Assembly (NCBI GenBank): GCA_019359675.1
Contig: JAHHGX010000089.1
Coordinates: 1 to 64,000 of the forward strand
Source of the DNA: Calothrix sp. FI2-JRJ7
GTDB taxonomy: Bacteria; Cyanobacteriota; Cyanobacteriia; Cyanobacteriales; Nostocaceae
Reading direction: 5' to 3'
DNA length: 64,000 bases
Shown here piece by piece: positions 45,588 to 54,618 of the stretch (its first letter is position 1; each line of letters begins with the position of its first letter). Below the pieces are notes generated by a model, which did no database searches, was not told where the DNA came from, and saw only the letters and a program-made list of their open reading frames with translations. The position numbers and the translations under genes are program-made.

Positions 45588-45646
45588 GTAAGGGCGGGTT
45601 TACTATACTCTGAGTAGTTGTAGGATATGTGTTAACCCGCCCTTAC
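45588..45646. terminator. GTAAGGGCGGGTT hairpin after pnp
   Basis: GTAAGGGCGGGTT and AACCCGCCCTTAC form a perfect 13-bp stem with a long loop, beginning 11 bases past the pnp stop. It lies between convergent pnp and the PrsW gene and could end both transcripts, though no T-run follows. Confidence 0.5.
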
Positions 45647-45669
45647 AGTAGGGCTATAGTAGGGGTGAG

Positions 45670-47205
45670 CTAAAATCCTTCCAGTTCAGCTTTCTCCATT
45701 TCTGACACTATTTGTTGACTGCGATTTAAGTATGTAACAAATAGTAAAATGGAGAAGCCAAGAATACCAAAACCAATTAGTCCGCTAGAAAAAGTATTGT
45801 AACTTCCATGTAACACAGCAGAAATCGTTAGACCGATAAATAATATTGAACCTTTTCGGGACGGGTTAATTGCTGCCAAACCAATAAAATATCCAAATAT
45901 ACCTGCCCAGATAGCGTGATACAAAGGTAAAGATACAAATCTAATAGTATTTATTAGTACATAAAAGCCAAAATCGCTTTGCCCAGTTGCAAGACTAATT
46001 GCGTATTTATAAGAATATTGAACACCTTCTGCAACGGCAAATCCTAAACCTGACATTGCTCCATAAAATGCGGAAGTAAACGGGTCTTGTAATTTACCTG
46101 GACGTAGTAAAAATAAGTAAACTGGTAAAGCTTTACACGCTTCTTCTAAAACACCGACTCCCAAAACAAAACCAATTAGTTGCGGAATCAGTGCTTCTTG
46201 GTCGATTGCACTGTAAAGAAATGTAAATGGGGGTACTCTTTGGAAAAATAAGAGTATTGGAATACCGATGAACGCTGTGAATAAGCTACATTTCAGCGTA
46301 TTTCCCCAGGAGAATGCTGCTGGTTTAAGCAAATCATACAGTACTACTCCCCAAATAGATGAATAATAAATACCTAATATAAAAGCTATTGAACCAAGAC
46401 CGGATGTTCTAGCAATTAAACTTATCCCTAAAGGAAATAAACCAAAGAATAAAAGTAGTCTAACTGTATTACTATTATATAACTTACCGCTAAGAACATC
46501 TTTGAATGGTACTACCGAGTCAAACTTGAACGTTCGCAACATTGCTAAAAATTCTGGATTTGCTGGTGCCGTTTTTGTTGGTACTATCGGTGTTAGCTTA
46601 CCTTCACCCACATTAAACTCTTGAAACCAAGCAGGTATTTCTTGCTTTAATTCTCTACCATAAACTTTGATTGTCTTGATTGACTGAATTTTTAATCGCA
46701 CTAATTCTTTACGAAGAATAGCTGTTGCTAGCGATTGATTAGGTGTTTGAGAAGATTCTAATAATATTTGTAAACAATTATCTTTTATAGTAATTTTTGC
46801 CGTTTTAATATTTTGTTTATCAAAAGCAGTATTTAAAATTTTTGCTATTGCTTCAACGTTTCCAGAACTCGCAAGCTGCTTAAGTTCTTGTTCTTGTTGA
46901 GACGCATCTAAGTTATCTAAACGAAATTCAGCATTCCAACAAGGTTGATTTTCACTTCCTTGCCATGCGTAAACTTTAACTGTTTTGATAACGCTGGCGC
47001 CTAATTTCGTCATTCCCTTTTGGATAAATGCAACCGAACTTGTTTGGTCGGGTGGTTGATTTGATTTCAGCCAAACTTGTAAGGAATTATCTTGAAGAAG
47101 CGCCTCCACACTAATGCCATGAGCTTGGAAAGAACGATTCAACAGTGACGTTATTGCCTTGGGGTCGCCTTTTTTTGCTTGTTCCATTATGTTTGGCGGT
47201 GTCAT
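45670..47205 (-). CDS. PrsW-family intramembrane protease with duplicated N-terminal domain
   Basis: A 511-residue protein. Residues 1-95 and 100-195 are two copies of a soluble domain (GDPKAITSLLNRSFQAHGIS and GNVEAIAKILNTAFDKQNIK, each followed by IKTVKVYAW/G). From about residue 230 come eight or more membrane helices. The protease motif EEACKALPVYLF (EExxK) and the later histidines in LYHAIWAGIFGYFIG and LHGSYNTF fit the PrsW / CAAX-like family. PrsW in Bacillus cleaves an anti-sigma factor. The substrate here is unknown; the duplicated domain may bind a partner. Confidence 0.82.
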   Translation of the reverse strand: MTPPNIMEQAKKGDPKAITSLLNRSFQAHGISVEALLQDNSLQVWLKSNQPPDQTSSVAFIQKGMTKLGASVIKTVKVYAWQGSENQPCWNAEFRLDNLDASQQEQELKQLASSGNVEAIAKILNTAFDKQNIKTAKITIKDNCLQILLESSQTPNQSLATAILRKELVRLKIQSIKTIKVYGRELKQEIPAWFQEFNVGEGKLTPIVPTKTAPANPEFLAMLRTFKFDSVVPFKDVLSGKLYNSNTVRLLLFFGLFPLGISLIARTSGLGSIAFILGIYYSSIWGVVLYDLLKPAAFSWGNTLKCSLFTAFIGIPILLFFQRVPPFTFLYSAIDQEALIPQLIGFVLGVGVLEEACKALPVYLFLLRPGKLQDPFTSAFYGAMSGLGFAVAEGVQYSYKYAISLATGQSDFGFYVLINTIRFVSLPLYHAIWAGIFGYFIGLAAINPSRKGSILFIGLTISAVLHGSYNTFSSGLIGFGILGFSILLFVTYLNRSQQIVSEMEKAELEGF

Positions 47206-47499
47206 AGCATATTACATTGAGGAGATTAGAAGCGAACTTGCTACTCCCAAAATGGCTTTATTATGTATTTTTCTACAACCGCAAAAATACGCAACTACTT
47301 AAAGGCATTTTTGCTTGATCTGTATCATGAGTATTATGTCTAAATACTAGTTCCATTTATATTTATTTTATAAATTTATGACAAACGACTTAGGTACTGT
47401 ACAAGTCAAATCACAATATTTGATGTAAGTTAGTTAGATGTACAGCGATGTACGGTCATAATTACGTAACTAAGTAAAAGAATCTAATTAATTAATGCT

Positions 47500-47763
47500 G
47501 TGAGTGCCAAACGTCTACCTGAAACTACTGCCCATGTTAGGGTTATACGCCAGTCTTGGCAGCAAGGCTTACTTGAAGGCGAAGTGCGCGCGGGCGAATT
47601 TGAGTGGCAGTTCCAATGGCATTTCCGCCAAGGGGAACTGACTGTTAAACCTTCTCAAGGTCGAGCATTAATTAAGGAACCGCTTGGTCGCTTTTTAGAG
47701 CAAAAGGACTATCAGCTTGAACCAGGAGGTGATTATGCGTTTACTATTCGTGCCGATTTATGA
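47500..47763 (+). CDS. DUF3146-family small protein
   Basis: An 87-residue soluble protein: LPETTAHVRVIRQSWQQGLL, FEWQFQWHFRQGELTVKPSQ and LGRFLEQKDYQLEPGGDYAF. This is the cyanobacterial DUF3146 family. A GTG start at 47500 is used; no ATG fits. It is divergent from the PrsW gene and convergent with the YqgF-like gene, from which it is separated by a palindromic repeat. Function unknown. Confidence 0.78.
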   Translation: MSAKRLPETTAHVRVIRQSWQQGLLEGEVRAGEFEWQFQWHFRQGELTVKPSQGRALIKEPLGRFLEQKDYQLEPGGDYAFTIRADL

Positions 47764-47777
47764 AAAAATACGTTCGT

Positions 47778-47873
47778 GTAGAGACGCGCTCTTCGTTGCT
47801 TCTCCGTTATCCGGAGGATATCCCGCAGGGTAGGAAAATTTACCTTCGGTACACTCCGTGAACGCGTCTCTAC
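47778..47873. repeat. GTAGAGACGCG...CGCGTCTCTAC palindromic repeat
   Basis: The ends GTAGAGACGCG and CGCGTCTCTAC are perfect inverted complements; the interior includes CCGGAGGATATCCCGCAGGG. It is a longer, diverged relative of the elements at 10290 and 42201 and fills the gap between the DUF3146 and YqgF genes. Confidence 0.7.
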
Positions 47874-47874
47874 A

Positions 47875-48291
47875 TTATTTATTAGTTAGTCGGCTTAAAT
47901 ATCGTTCGATGAGCAAAATCGCTACGATATCGTCGATTGGTCGTGGAGGTTGACGCATACCTTGGGGTAAAAGTTTATTTAATCCTTGAGGTGGATACAT
48001 TTGCCAGTAACGGTCACGCGCTTCTAGGGTTGTATAACGTTCATCTACCAAAATAATATTTATTGTTTCCGTCAATTCGTCGCTTAACTTTTTTTTCCAT
48101 TGTTTGGCGGTGGTTTGGTCGCCCATTACTAGTAATGTTATGGGGTATTTTTGCCGCAGTTGGGTGATTTGTACAATCGCCGAAGGCGCCGGAACAACTT
48201 CATGGTAGTATAACTGGCGGTCTAGTCCCATTACCGCTACACCACATTTATCTTTTCCAGGGTCAAAACCTAGAATCATTGGTTGTGTCAT
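47875..48291 (-). CDS. YqgF/RuvX-like RNase H-fold nuclease
   Basis: A 138-residue protein with the YqgF/RuvX fold: ILGFDPGKDKCGVAVMG (first acidic residue), LVDERYTTLEARDRYW and PIDDIVAILLIERYL (last acidic residues). YqgF proteins process the 5' end of pre-16S rRNA. This is the cyanobacterial subgroup that is more divergent than canonical RuvX. It follows the DUF3084 gene on the same strand, about 95 bases away. Confidence 0.8.
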   Translation of the reverse strand: MTQPMILGFDPGKDKCGVAVMGLDRQLYYHEVVPAPSAIVQITQLRQKYPITLLVMGDQTTAKQWKKKLSDELTETINIILVDERYTTLEARDRYWQMYPPQGLNKLLPQGMRQPPRPIDDIVAILLIERYLSRLTNK

Positions 48292-48385
48292 AACTTCAGA
48301 ATATAGAATTCAGAATACAGAATTTAGAATAGAGAATTTAGAATTTTAAGTTAGCGCCTCCTGACCCCTACCTCCTAACTCCTGA

Positions 48386-49876
48386 TTAAGTACTAAAAAT
48401 AACTTGCCCGTTTTGGATTGCGATTAGCTTAACCCTTAGAGGTCCTGCTGTATAAGTATCTTCAGCTGCAATCGCTCGAATTTCAACAGGTTGCTGGTAC
48501 TGTCGTAGCTGTGCTAAGAAGCGCAAGAATGTACTATCAATTTGAATATCGTTTAATATACCAGCATTCCGTGCCCGGAATTGCGAAGCGGAAATTAACA
48601 AATCGAGTCTTTGGCGCATTTGATAAGATGTCATTGTATTGGGGTCAGCTGTTGTGGTTGCCAAAAGCTCTCCCCCTCGAAATACGATTTGATTTAAAGT
48701 GGCATCGGTGAAAAATTCAATTCGCCTTTCTCCTCGTACATAGTTACCTGCTGAAAACACTCGCACTACATATTCACGTCCATTTTCAATTTGCTTGCTC
48801 AATTGCTGTACTTGTTCTTTTGAGATTTGCAAAATACCGTCTGCTGGTGGATTTGTACCAGGTTCGGTCAGTTCTGAAACCGCGTTACGATTAGCTTCTT
48901 CTAAAAGTTGTCTTACTGCTTGCTTGGCTGCACTTGGTTGTTGCACGCTAACTACTGCTGATGCAATAACTTGACCGCGAACCAAAGCTAATTTACCCAA
49001 ACGCAAGTCGCGGAATGATTGATAGTACTTTTCTAGTCTTGCAACTTCTTGCTCTAAATCAGTTTGCTGCGATTCAAGTTCTTTAAGACGTGATTCGCGT
49101 TGGGCAATAATTTGCTCGCGTGCTGTAATTTCGATGTTGCGCTTTTGGATTACGGTATCGAGGTTATTGATTTTGCGGTCACGTGACTCAATGGCATCTT
49201 TACGCTTGGCAAGTTCACGGTCACGTCTACTAATGGCATTTTTGGCTTCGTCGATTGCTGCTTTGGCATCGTTAAATAGTCTTTGGCTTTCTGCCTTTTG
49301 TAAGCTAATTTCTTGCTGAAGCTTTTTACGTTCGTCGTAGACGCTTTGTAATTGTGATATCGCTTGTCGGTATTGCGCGACTACCTTAGTCAAACGGGTT
49401 TGTGTTCCTTGGAGTTGATTTTGAGTTTGTGCTTGGACTGTCAGGGTTTTGTTAAGTTGGGTTTGTGTTTCTCTTTGTTTTTTGTTTGCCTGTTGCAGGT
49501 TCTGATTCGTCGCTTCTAAACGCTGTTGTGCTTCTGCTTGCTGCTGCTTTGCTTGACCCAGTTCGTTTGTGACTTGACTAATTTGAGTTTCGGCACCTTT
49601 TAGCTGTTCACGTTTACGTCGTAAATCCTTCTGAATATTCTCTAACTCAAATACTCCTTTTCGTAACCCATCATCGGCGAGAAATAATATCCCTAACGTT
49701 GAACCAGAAATGCCAATACCCGTTAGTATTGTTACTACTACCGCTGTATTTTTTGGACGTAGGTTAAATAGCGAGAGTCGTTTTTTACCAACTCGTGTAC
49801 CAATTCGGTCACCAACGGTAGCAATAACGCCTCCCAAAATTAAAATAGCTGTAATTAGGATGAACGCGGTGGTCAT
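48386..49876 (-). CDS. DUF3084-family membrane-anchored coiled-coil protein
   Basis: A 496-residue protein with two N-terminal hydrophobic segments (residues 2-20 and about 44-66), a long coiled coil from about 75 to 290 rich in Q, E and R (for instance QQAEAQQRLEATNQNLQQAN), and a globular beta-rich C-terminal third. It is the DUF3084 family of cyanobacteria. A structural or cell-envelope role is likely from the layout; nothing more can be said. The gene order DUF3084-YqgF is often seen in this phylum. Confidence 0.85.
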   Translation of the reverse strand: MTTAFILITAILILGGVIATVGDRIGTRVGKKRLSLFNLRPKNTAVVVTILTGIGISGSTLGILFLADDGLRKGVFELENIQKDLRRKREQLKGAETQISQVTNELGQAKQQQAEAQQRLEATNQNLQQANKKQRETQTQLNKTLTVQAQTQNQLQGTQTRLTKVVAQYRQAISQLQSVYDERKKLQQEISLQKAESQRLFNDAKAAIDEAKNAISRRDRELAKRKDAIESRDRKINNLDTVIQKRNIEITAREQIIAQRESRLKELESQQTDLEQEVARLEKYYQSFRDLRLGKLALVRGQVIASAVVSVQQPSAAKQAVRQLLEEANRNAVSELTEPGTNPPADGILQISKEQVQQLSKQIENGREYVVRVFSAGNYVRGERRIEFFTDATLNQIVFRGGELLATTTADPNTMTSYQMRQRLDLLISASQFRARNAGILNDIQIDSTFLRFLAQLRQYQQPVEIRAIAAEDTYTAGPLRVKLIAIQNGQVIFST

Positions 49877-49974
49877 ATAATGGCTACTGTAACCTCTTGG
49901 TGATAGGGAATACCACGAACAGCCTCGTTAAATATAAAATTCAAGATACTTGTATCCAAATATAATGTGTGACA
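49873..49974 (-). pseudogene. PIN-domain (VapC-like) toxin, N-terminal remnant
   Basis: The minus strand reads TLYLDTSILNFIF, the typical first strand and helix of PIN-domain RNases, then drifts into unrelated sequence and stops at TGA 49873-49875, overlapping the DUF3084 start codon. There is no start codon (a stop lies just upstream) and the other catalytic acids are absent. It is a short relic in the leader of the DUF3084 gene. Confidence 0.4.
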
Positions 49975-49980
49975 ATTATC

Positions 49981-50266
49981 AGCTCACCAAATAGCACGTG
50001 CGATTTGTAATTTGCAAGCTAATTTAATTTTAGTAAATTTCAACTTCACGTTAAAAGCGGCTTACGCCGTCCCTCTAAAAATATTGGTCGCGCTAGTCCT
50101 GCGATTATTATTTTAGTCAGGATCCGCTTGGTGAGTGGAGGCGCGAGCAATAATAGGGTACGGCGTTCCGCACTTGGAGCTATTGGTATAGCAGTAGTAC
50201 TAATTACACGTGTAGAGCAATAGACTACATAAATTCTATGCCACCGAAATATTCCTCCACTAAGTT
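49981..50266. other. Gap between DUF3084 leader and ntcA end
   Basis: No gene was recognised. The sequence is less AT-rich around 50055-50190 and contains a short self-complementary part (AGCGGCTTACGCCGT at about 50056). A stop-free frame of about 60 codons exists without start codon or family resemblance. It may hold the 3' untranslated region of ntcA. Confidence 0.4.
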
Positions 50267-50938
50267 TTAAGTGAACTGACGACTCAGAGTTACAGGTTTA
50301 TGGACAGTGATTTTTTTCTTGTGGATTGAAATCATCTTTTTCTCGCGTAGATCGCCCAATAACCTAGTAACGGTTACACGAGTCGAACCAATAGCTTCAG
50401 CGATAGCTTGATGCGATAACTTCAAATCAATTGTGATGCCATCAGCACAAGGAACTCCAAAATCTCGACAAAGAATCAGTAGAAAGCTCACTAACCTTGA
50501 ACCCATGTCACGGTGTGCGAGCGTTTCAATCATCATCTCCGTTTGCAATATCCGCGAGGAGAGTCCGCGCAGCATTAACATCGACAATTCGGGATTTTCC
50601 TTTAACGCTTGTTCGACTTGCTCGATTGGCGCCGATAGCAATTCCACAGGGGTAAACGCAACCGCATGGTAAAATCTGTCCGACTTGTTTCCAGTCAGTA
50701 AGGACAAAACGCCAAAAACGCTATTTTCCCTCAGCAGCGCAACCGTTATTTCTTCTCCTGCTTCGTACACCCTGGATAGCTTCACAGCACCTTTAAGAAG
50801 AAAATAAACTCGTTCAGCAGGGTCACCGGGAAAAAATATGGTTTTATTACGTTCAAACGTTTCCACAACAGGTGGGAACGCTCCGGTTGCCATCTGACGA
50901 AAAACATTTGCTAGGGCTTTATCTTGTGTCACGATCAT
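50267..50938 (-). CDS. ntcA: Global nitrogen regulator NtcA
   Basis: A 223-residue CRP/FNR-type transcription factor. The start is ATG 50938 ([16 protein letters not shown]), the known N-terminus of NtcA; the longer frame from 50956 is only the leader. The cNMP-like effector domain ([20 protein letters not shown]) binds 2-oxoglutarate, and the helix-turn-helix reads [20 protein letters not shown]. NtcA activates nitrogen assimilation genes and, in heterocystous strains, hetR and nif-related genes. A GTA-N8-TAC site lies 88 bases upstream, consistent with the known autoregulation. The sequence is nearly identical to NtcA of other Nostocales. Confidence 0.97.
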
Positions 50939-51025
50939 CTCCCTTCCCCTACCCAATGCCAGAAAATAAAAACAGATTACCTAAGAATACACTCGAAAAT
51001 TCAAGAATACATTGTCAACAATATT

Positions 51026-51039
51026 GTACTTTCCTATAC
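51026..51039 (-). promoter_or_regulatory. Candidate NtcA box upstream of ntcA
   Basis: GTACTTTCCTATAC fits the NtcA consensus GTA-N8-TAC exactly (palindromic, so the same on both strands). On the minus strand TTGACA and two TATTCT hexamers lie between it and the ntcA start, although none has the ideal 22-base spacing from the box. The remaining 440-base ntcA-fabI gap is AT-rich with no other feature recognised; fabI starts 341 bases to the right. Confidence 0.6.
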
Positions 51040-51379
51040 CCAACCTCGCTTTATCAACGTTTATCACAGTTATTTGTCCTGTATGATACATAATTTTTGA
51101 TGACTTCGGCTACTACTTTTTGATAACTATTTACAAAAACACTCCCATACGAAATTTAAGAGCAAATTACCCACATAAAATTCAGAAAATCTTAACAAAG
51201 AACTAGGGCATTCGTAATAACACGCTTACAAATAACATTATTCCTTGGTAATAACACTCTCACTTTATACAAAAACTTTTGATGAGAAGTTGAGTCTAGT
51301 TGCGTTTGAACATGCTCGTACAAAAGACATCAGATTCTAGTATGCTCCTAGTTATGCGTCTGTCTTGAAATATATATAT

Positions 51380-52156
51380 ATGCTCGATTTAAGCGGAAAA
51401 AATGCCCTTGTTACAGGTATCGCCAATAACCGTTCCATCGCTTGGGGTATAGCCCAGCAATTACACAAAGCTGGCGCCAATCTAGGTATTACGTACCTTA
51501 GCGACGACAAAGGCAAAATGGAAAAAAAGGTTAAAGAACTCGTTGAACCACTCAATCCAAGCTTATTCCTGCCTTGTAACGTCCAAAATGAAACTGAGAT
51601 TCAATCGACTTTTGCTGAGATTAGCTCAAAATGGAACAAGCTGGATATACTCATCCACTGTCTTGCTTTTGCTAACAAAGATGATTTAAGCGGTGACTTC
51701 AGTCAAACTTCGCGTTCCGGTTTCAATACTGCCTTAGAAATTAGCACTTACTCGCTTATTCAGTTAGCAGGCGCCGCAAAACCCCTTATGACAGAAGGTG
51801 GGAGCATTGTCACCCTAACTTATTTAGGAGGTGTACGCGCCATTCCAAATTATAATGTCATGGGTGTCGCCAAAGCAGGTTTAGAAGCAAGTGTTCGCTA
51901 CCTTGCCAGCGAACTTGGACAGCAAAACATTCGCGTCAACGCCATTTCGGCAGGTCCCATTCGCACCCTCGCATCGAGCGCTGTTGGTGGCATTTTAGAC
52001 ATGATTCACCACGTCGAAAAAGTGGCGCCGTTACGTCGCACAGTCACACAAACAGAAGTAGGTAACACTGCTGCTTTCTTATGCAGCGACTTGTCAAGCG
52101 GTATTACCGGACAAGTCCTGTATGTCGATGCAGGTTATGAAATTATGGGAATGTAA
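51380..52156 (+). CDS. fabI: Enoyl-ACP reductase
   Basis: A 258-residue SDR-fold enzyme, with ATG 51380 chosen (MLDLSGKNALVTGIANNRSI). The FabI hallmarks are the TGIANNRSIAWGIA cofactor loop and the catalytic YNVMGVAK (Y-x6-K). It reduces enoyl-ACP with NAD(P)H in the last step of each fatty acid elongation cycle. The frame extending to TTG 51365 has no ribosome site. It is followed by two GGTGCGT palindromes. Confidence 0.95.
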   Translation: MLDLSGKNALVTGIANNRSIAWGIAQQLHKAGANLGITYLSDDKGKMEKKVKELVEPLNPSLFLPCNVQNETEIQSTFAEISSKWNKLDILIHCLAFANKDDLSGDFSQTSRSGFNTALEISTYSLIQLAGAAKPLMTEGGSIVTLTYLGGVRAIPNYNVMGVAKAGLEASVRYLASELGQQNIRVNAISAGPIRTLASSAVGGILDMIHHVEKVAPLRRTVTQTEVGNTAAFLCSDLSSGITGQVLYVDAGYEIMGM

Positions 52157-52165
52157 TAATATGTA

Positions 52166-52226
52166 GGGTGCGTGACACCACCAGCAATTCTTGAACGAAG
52201 CTATTGACCTGCTAGCGTCACGCACC
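52166..52226. repeat. GGTGCGT...ACGCACC palindromic repeat, copy 5
   Basis: GGTGCGTGACACCACC pairs partly with GCTAGCGTCACGCACC. It begins ten bases past the fabI stop. Confidence 0.72.
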
Positions 52227-52296
52227 TCACTTACCTGTTGAAACACGAAAAATCTTGGAAACGAGTGGTCAGACTTACCGGAGCGCATCCTTGTAA

Positions 52297-52358
52297 GGTG
52301 CGTGACGCTACTTGATCACTTGCTTCGTTTAAAAATTGTTAATAGCGTCACGCACCCT
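52297..52358. repeat. GGTGCGT...ACGCACC palindromic repeat, copy 6
   Basis: GGTGCGTGACGCTA pairs with TAGCGTCACGCACC. It ends eight bases before the hisB start codon and so lies where the ribosome site should be. Confidence 0.78.
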
Positions 52359-52365
52359 ACTCAAA

Positions 52366-52977
52366 ATGCAAACGATCACAAATTTAAACCAACGTACAGC
52401 TACTGTTTGTCGCACCACTGGCGAAACAGATGTAGAAGTATCTATAAACCTTGATGGTACAGGTGTTTGTCACGCTGCCACTGGTATTCCCTTTCTTGAC
52501 CATATGCTGCACCAAATTGCTTCGCATGGACTTATTGACTTAGACGTGCGCGCGACAGGTGATTTACATATCGATGACCACCATACTAACGAAGATGTTG
52601 GTATTACCCTTGGACAAGCATTAAATAAAGCTTTGGGCGATAGAAAGGGAATTGTGCGCTTTGGTAATTTTCTTGCACCCCTTGATGAAGCTTTGGTTCA
52701 AGTTGCTCTCGACTTTTCTGGGCGCCCTCACCTTAGCTACGGGTTACAAATTCCTACGCAACGAGTAGGTACATACGACACTCAGTTAGTACGTGAATTC
52801 TTTGTTGCGTTAGTCAACCATAGCTCTACAACACTACATATTCGTCAATTAGATGGTATTAATTCTCACCATATCATCGAAGCCACATTTAAAGCTTTTG
52901 CGCGTGCTACCCGCATGGCAGCTGCAATAGACCCACGTCGTGCGGGCATTATCCCCAGTTCCAAAGGAGTTTTGTGA
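52366..52977 (+). CDS. hisB: Imidazoleglycerol-phosphate dehydratase
   Basis: A 203-residue enzyme for the sixth step of histidine synthesis. The two manganese-binding motifs are [14 protein letters not shown] and [36 protein letters not shown] near the N-terminus is also diagnostic. ATG 52366 ([12 protein letters not shown]) is chosen over a TTG at 52336, which lies inside the palindrome. No Shine-Dalgarno sequence is visible. Length is normal for a monofunctional HisB. Confidence 0.96.
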   Translation: MQTITNLNQRTATVCRTTGETDVEVSINLDGTGVCHAATGIPFLDHMLHQIASHGLIDLDVRATGDLHIDDHHTNEDVGITLGQALNKALGDRKGIVRFGNFLAPLDEALVQVALDFSGRPHLSYGLQIPTQRVGTYDTQLVREFFVALVNHSSTTLHIRQLDGINSHHIIEATFKAFARATRMAAAIDPRRAGIIPSSKGVL

Positions 52978-53053
52978 ACCACGGTTCACATTTTCATTAT
53001 CATGGTTTCATAACATTGTGACACAGGCATCCTTGCCTGTGCCTTACCCATGC

Positions 53054-53535
53054 TTAATCAGTTCTCGATTTTTTATGCTGACCATTCAAAAACAAAGTCA
53101 ATGACGTAATTACTAATGCAACACTGGCACCAAAAGGCTAAAGATTAGCTTCCCCATTCCATGTAACAGCTTGCCCTAAAAATAATACACTCAACAGCAC
53201 TACTACTACACTAATCAGCTTACCTTTCAAATCATCTAAAGTATGTATTTCAAGCCATTCAGGTACTTTTATTCTGTCGTCAATAAATAACTCGTACAAT
53301 CCCAACGCAGTAATATAAAATACCGTTGACAATAAAAATAAGTCTATTACCTCAACAAAAGCGACAACAACCTTTTTGGCGCCTTTACTAGAGACTGGGC
53401 CACCTAATATTATGTGTATAACCGCGTCACTCGTTTCGATGACTCCGTAAATCAAAACTGTAACTGAAGCCATAAAAGAGCAGATGACCGCTAAAAGTAT
53501 CAATTTCTACTGCTTGCCAGAATGCGATGAATCAT
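53054..53535 (-). pseudogene. YqhA/UPF0114-family membrane protein, broken
   Basis: Joining three pieces gives a normal-length YqhA-like membrane protein: MIHRILASSRN from ATG 53535, then after a one-base frame change near 53504 LILLAVICSFMASVTVLIYG and further helices to GQAVTWNGEANL, then after an in-frame TAG at 53138 a last helix PFGASVALVITSLTLFLNGQ ending at 53054. One missing T and one nonsense codon are enough to explain the damage. Two independent lesions make loss of function very likely. Confidence 0.7.
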
Positions 53536-53544
53536 AATTAAGTC

Positions 53545-53591
53545 CTAAAGGGCAATTGTTAATTGGGTTTAACATTACAATTGCCCTTTAG
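53545..53591. terminator. 15-bp perfect hairpin
   Basis: CTAAAGGGCAATTGT and ACAATTGCCCTTTAG form a perfect stem with a 17-base loop. It lies between the alpha/beta hydrolase end and the YqhA relic's start. It could end the hydrolase transcript; a T-run is lacking. Confidence 0.5.
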
Positions 53592-53651
53592 CCAACTTTA
53601 TATTAATTCGTGTTCAACGATGTGTTGACTATGCCGCATCTAATCTGATTT

Positions 53652-54545
53652 TTACGGCAGTTGCTCTATGAGCCAATTGATAATTTCTGGGTTAACTTTG
53701 TCTGGAACTTCATCGTGGGGACAATGACCAGCACCTGGAATAGCTACTATTTTTACTTCTTTCCCATCCGCACGCGCTTGTTCGTAAATTTTTGACCCAG
53801 TTATTGGTGTCCAAGGGTCCGAAGCACCCCAAAGTACAAGTAATGGTACATTTACCTTGGGTAATAGTTCATTTGGACTTGCACCAGGAGGCGCCGTTAT
53901 AATTGACGCGAACACTTTTTGGGCGCCTGGGTCACACGATGGTTCGTACAATAAATCTACTAATTCATCGGTTACAGCATTGCGGTCACGGTACACTTGG
54001 TACAATGTGCGGCGAATTTGAGGCTTTTGACGAATGCGGTTAAATACAAATGAACCTGTAATTGGATGATTGACTAACCGATTAAAAGTTGACATGACGA
54101 TACGTAACGGTGGGTTTAACTCGTGTGGACGGTGACTTAACCCACCTGCGCTGTTTATTAATACACCACCTGCGGCAATTTCTGGATGTTCAGCCAGTAC
54201 AGTCAAACCAATAAGGGCGCCGATGGAATTACCAATAAATACTGCTGGTTGCTGAATATGGGCAGTCCAAAAATCTTTAAGTAAATCTACCCACAGTTCT
54301 ATGTTGTATTGGAGTGGTGGTTTATCTGAACCACCAAATCCTAATAAATCAACAGCAAACACACTATATCCAGCTTCTGCAAGAACAGGTATGTTTTTTC
54401 GCCAGTGACCAATAGAGGCGCCGAACCCGTGAATGAGTACTAAGGGTTTACCCGTACCCATAACTGTGTATTGAATTTGATAACCTCGCCAAGTCCAAAA
54501 ATGTTTCTCAAACGAGGTTGTTACTGTTTGCTGTTGCGTAATCAC
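53652..54545 (-). CDS. Alpha/beta-fold hydrolase
   Basis: A 297-residue hydrolase. The oxyanion-hole motif is LVLIHGFGASIGHWRKNIP, the nucleophile elbow is GNSIGA at about residue 105, the acid is in LLVLWGASDPWTP and the catalytic histidine is in GAGHCPHDE near the C-terminus. It resembles the cyanobacterial/plastid pheophytinase-like or haloalkane dehalogenase-type esterase group. Substrate unknown. Confidence 0.85.
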   Translation of the reverse strand: MITQQQTVTTSFEKHFWTWRGYQIQYTVMGTGKPLVLIHGFGASIGHWRKNIPVLAEAGYSVFAVDLLGFGGSDKPPLQYNIELWVDLLKDFWTAHIQQPAVFIGNSIGALIGLTVLAEHPEIAAGGVLINSAGGLSHRPHELNPPLRIVMSTFNRLVNHPITGSFVFNRIRQKPQIRRTLYQVYRDRNAVTDELVDLLYEPSCDPGAQKVFASIITAPPGASPNELLPKVNVPLLVLWGASDPWTPITGSKIYEQARADGKEVKIVAIPGAGHCPHDEVPDKVNPEIINWLIEQLP

Positions 54546-54618
54546 TGTTACTATTAATTTTTCTAAACTGCCTCCTCATATTTTAAGTTTTATTGCATAA
54601 AAATTAAATCTGCCCAAC

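Noticed and set aside
50041-50222. Stop-free frame of about 60 codons between DUF3084 and ntcA
   Set aside because: It has no start codon and no family resemblance, so it is treated as non-coding.
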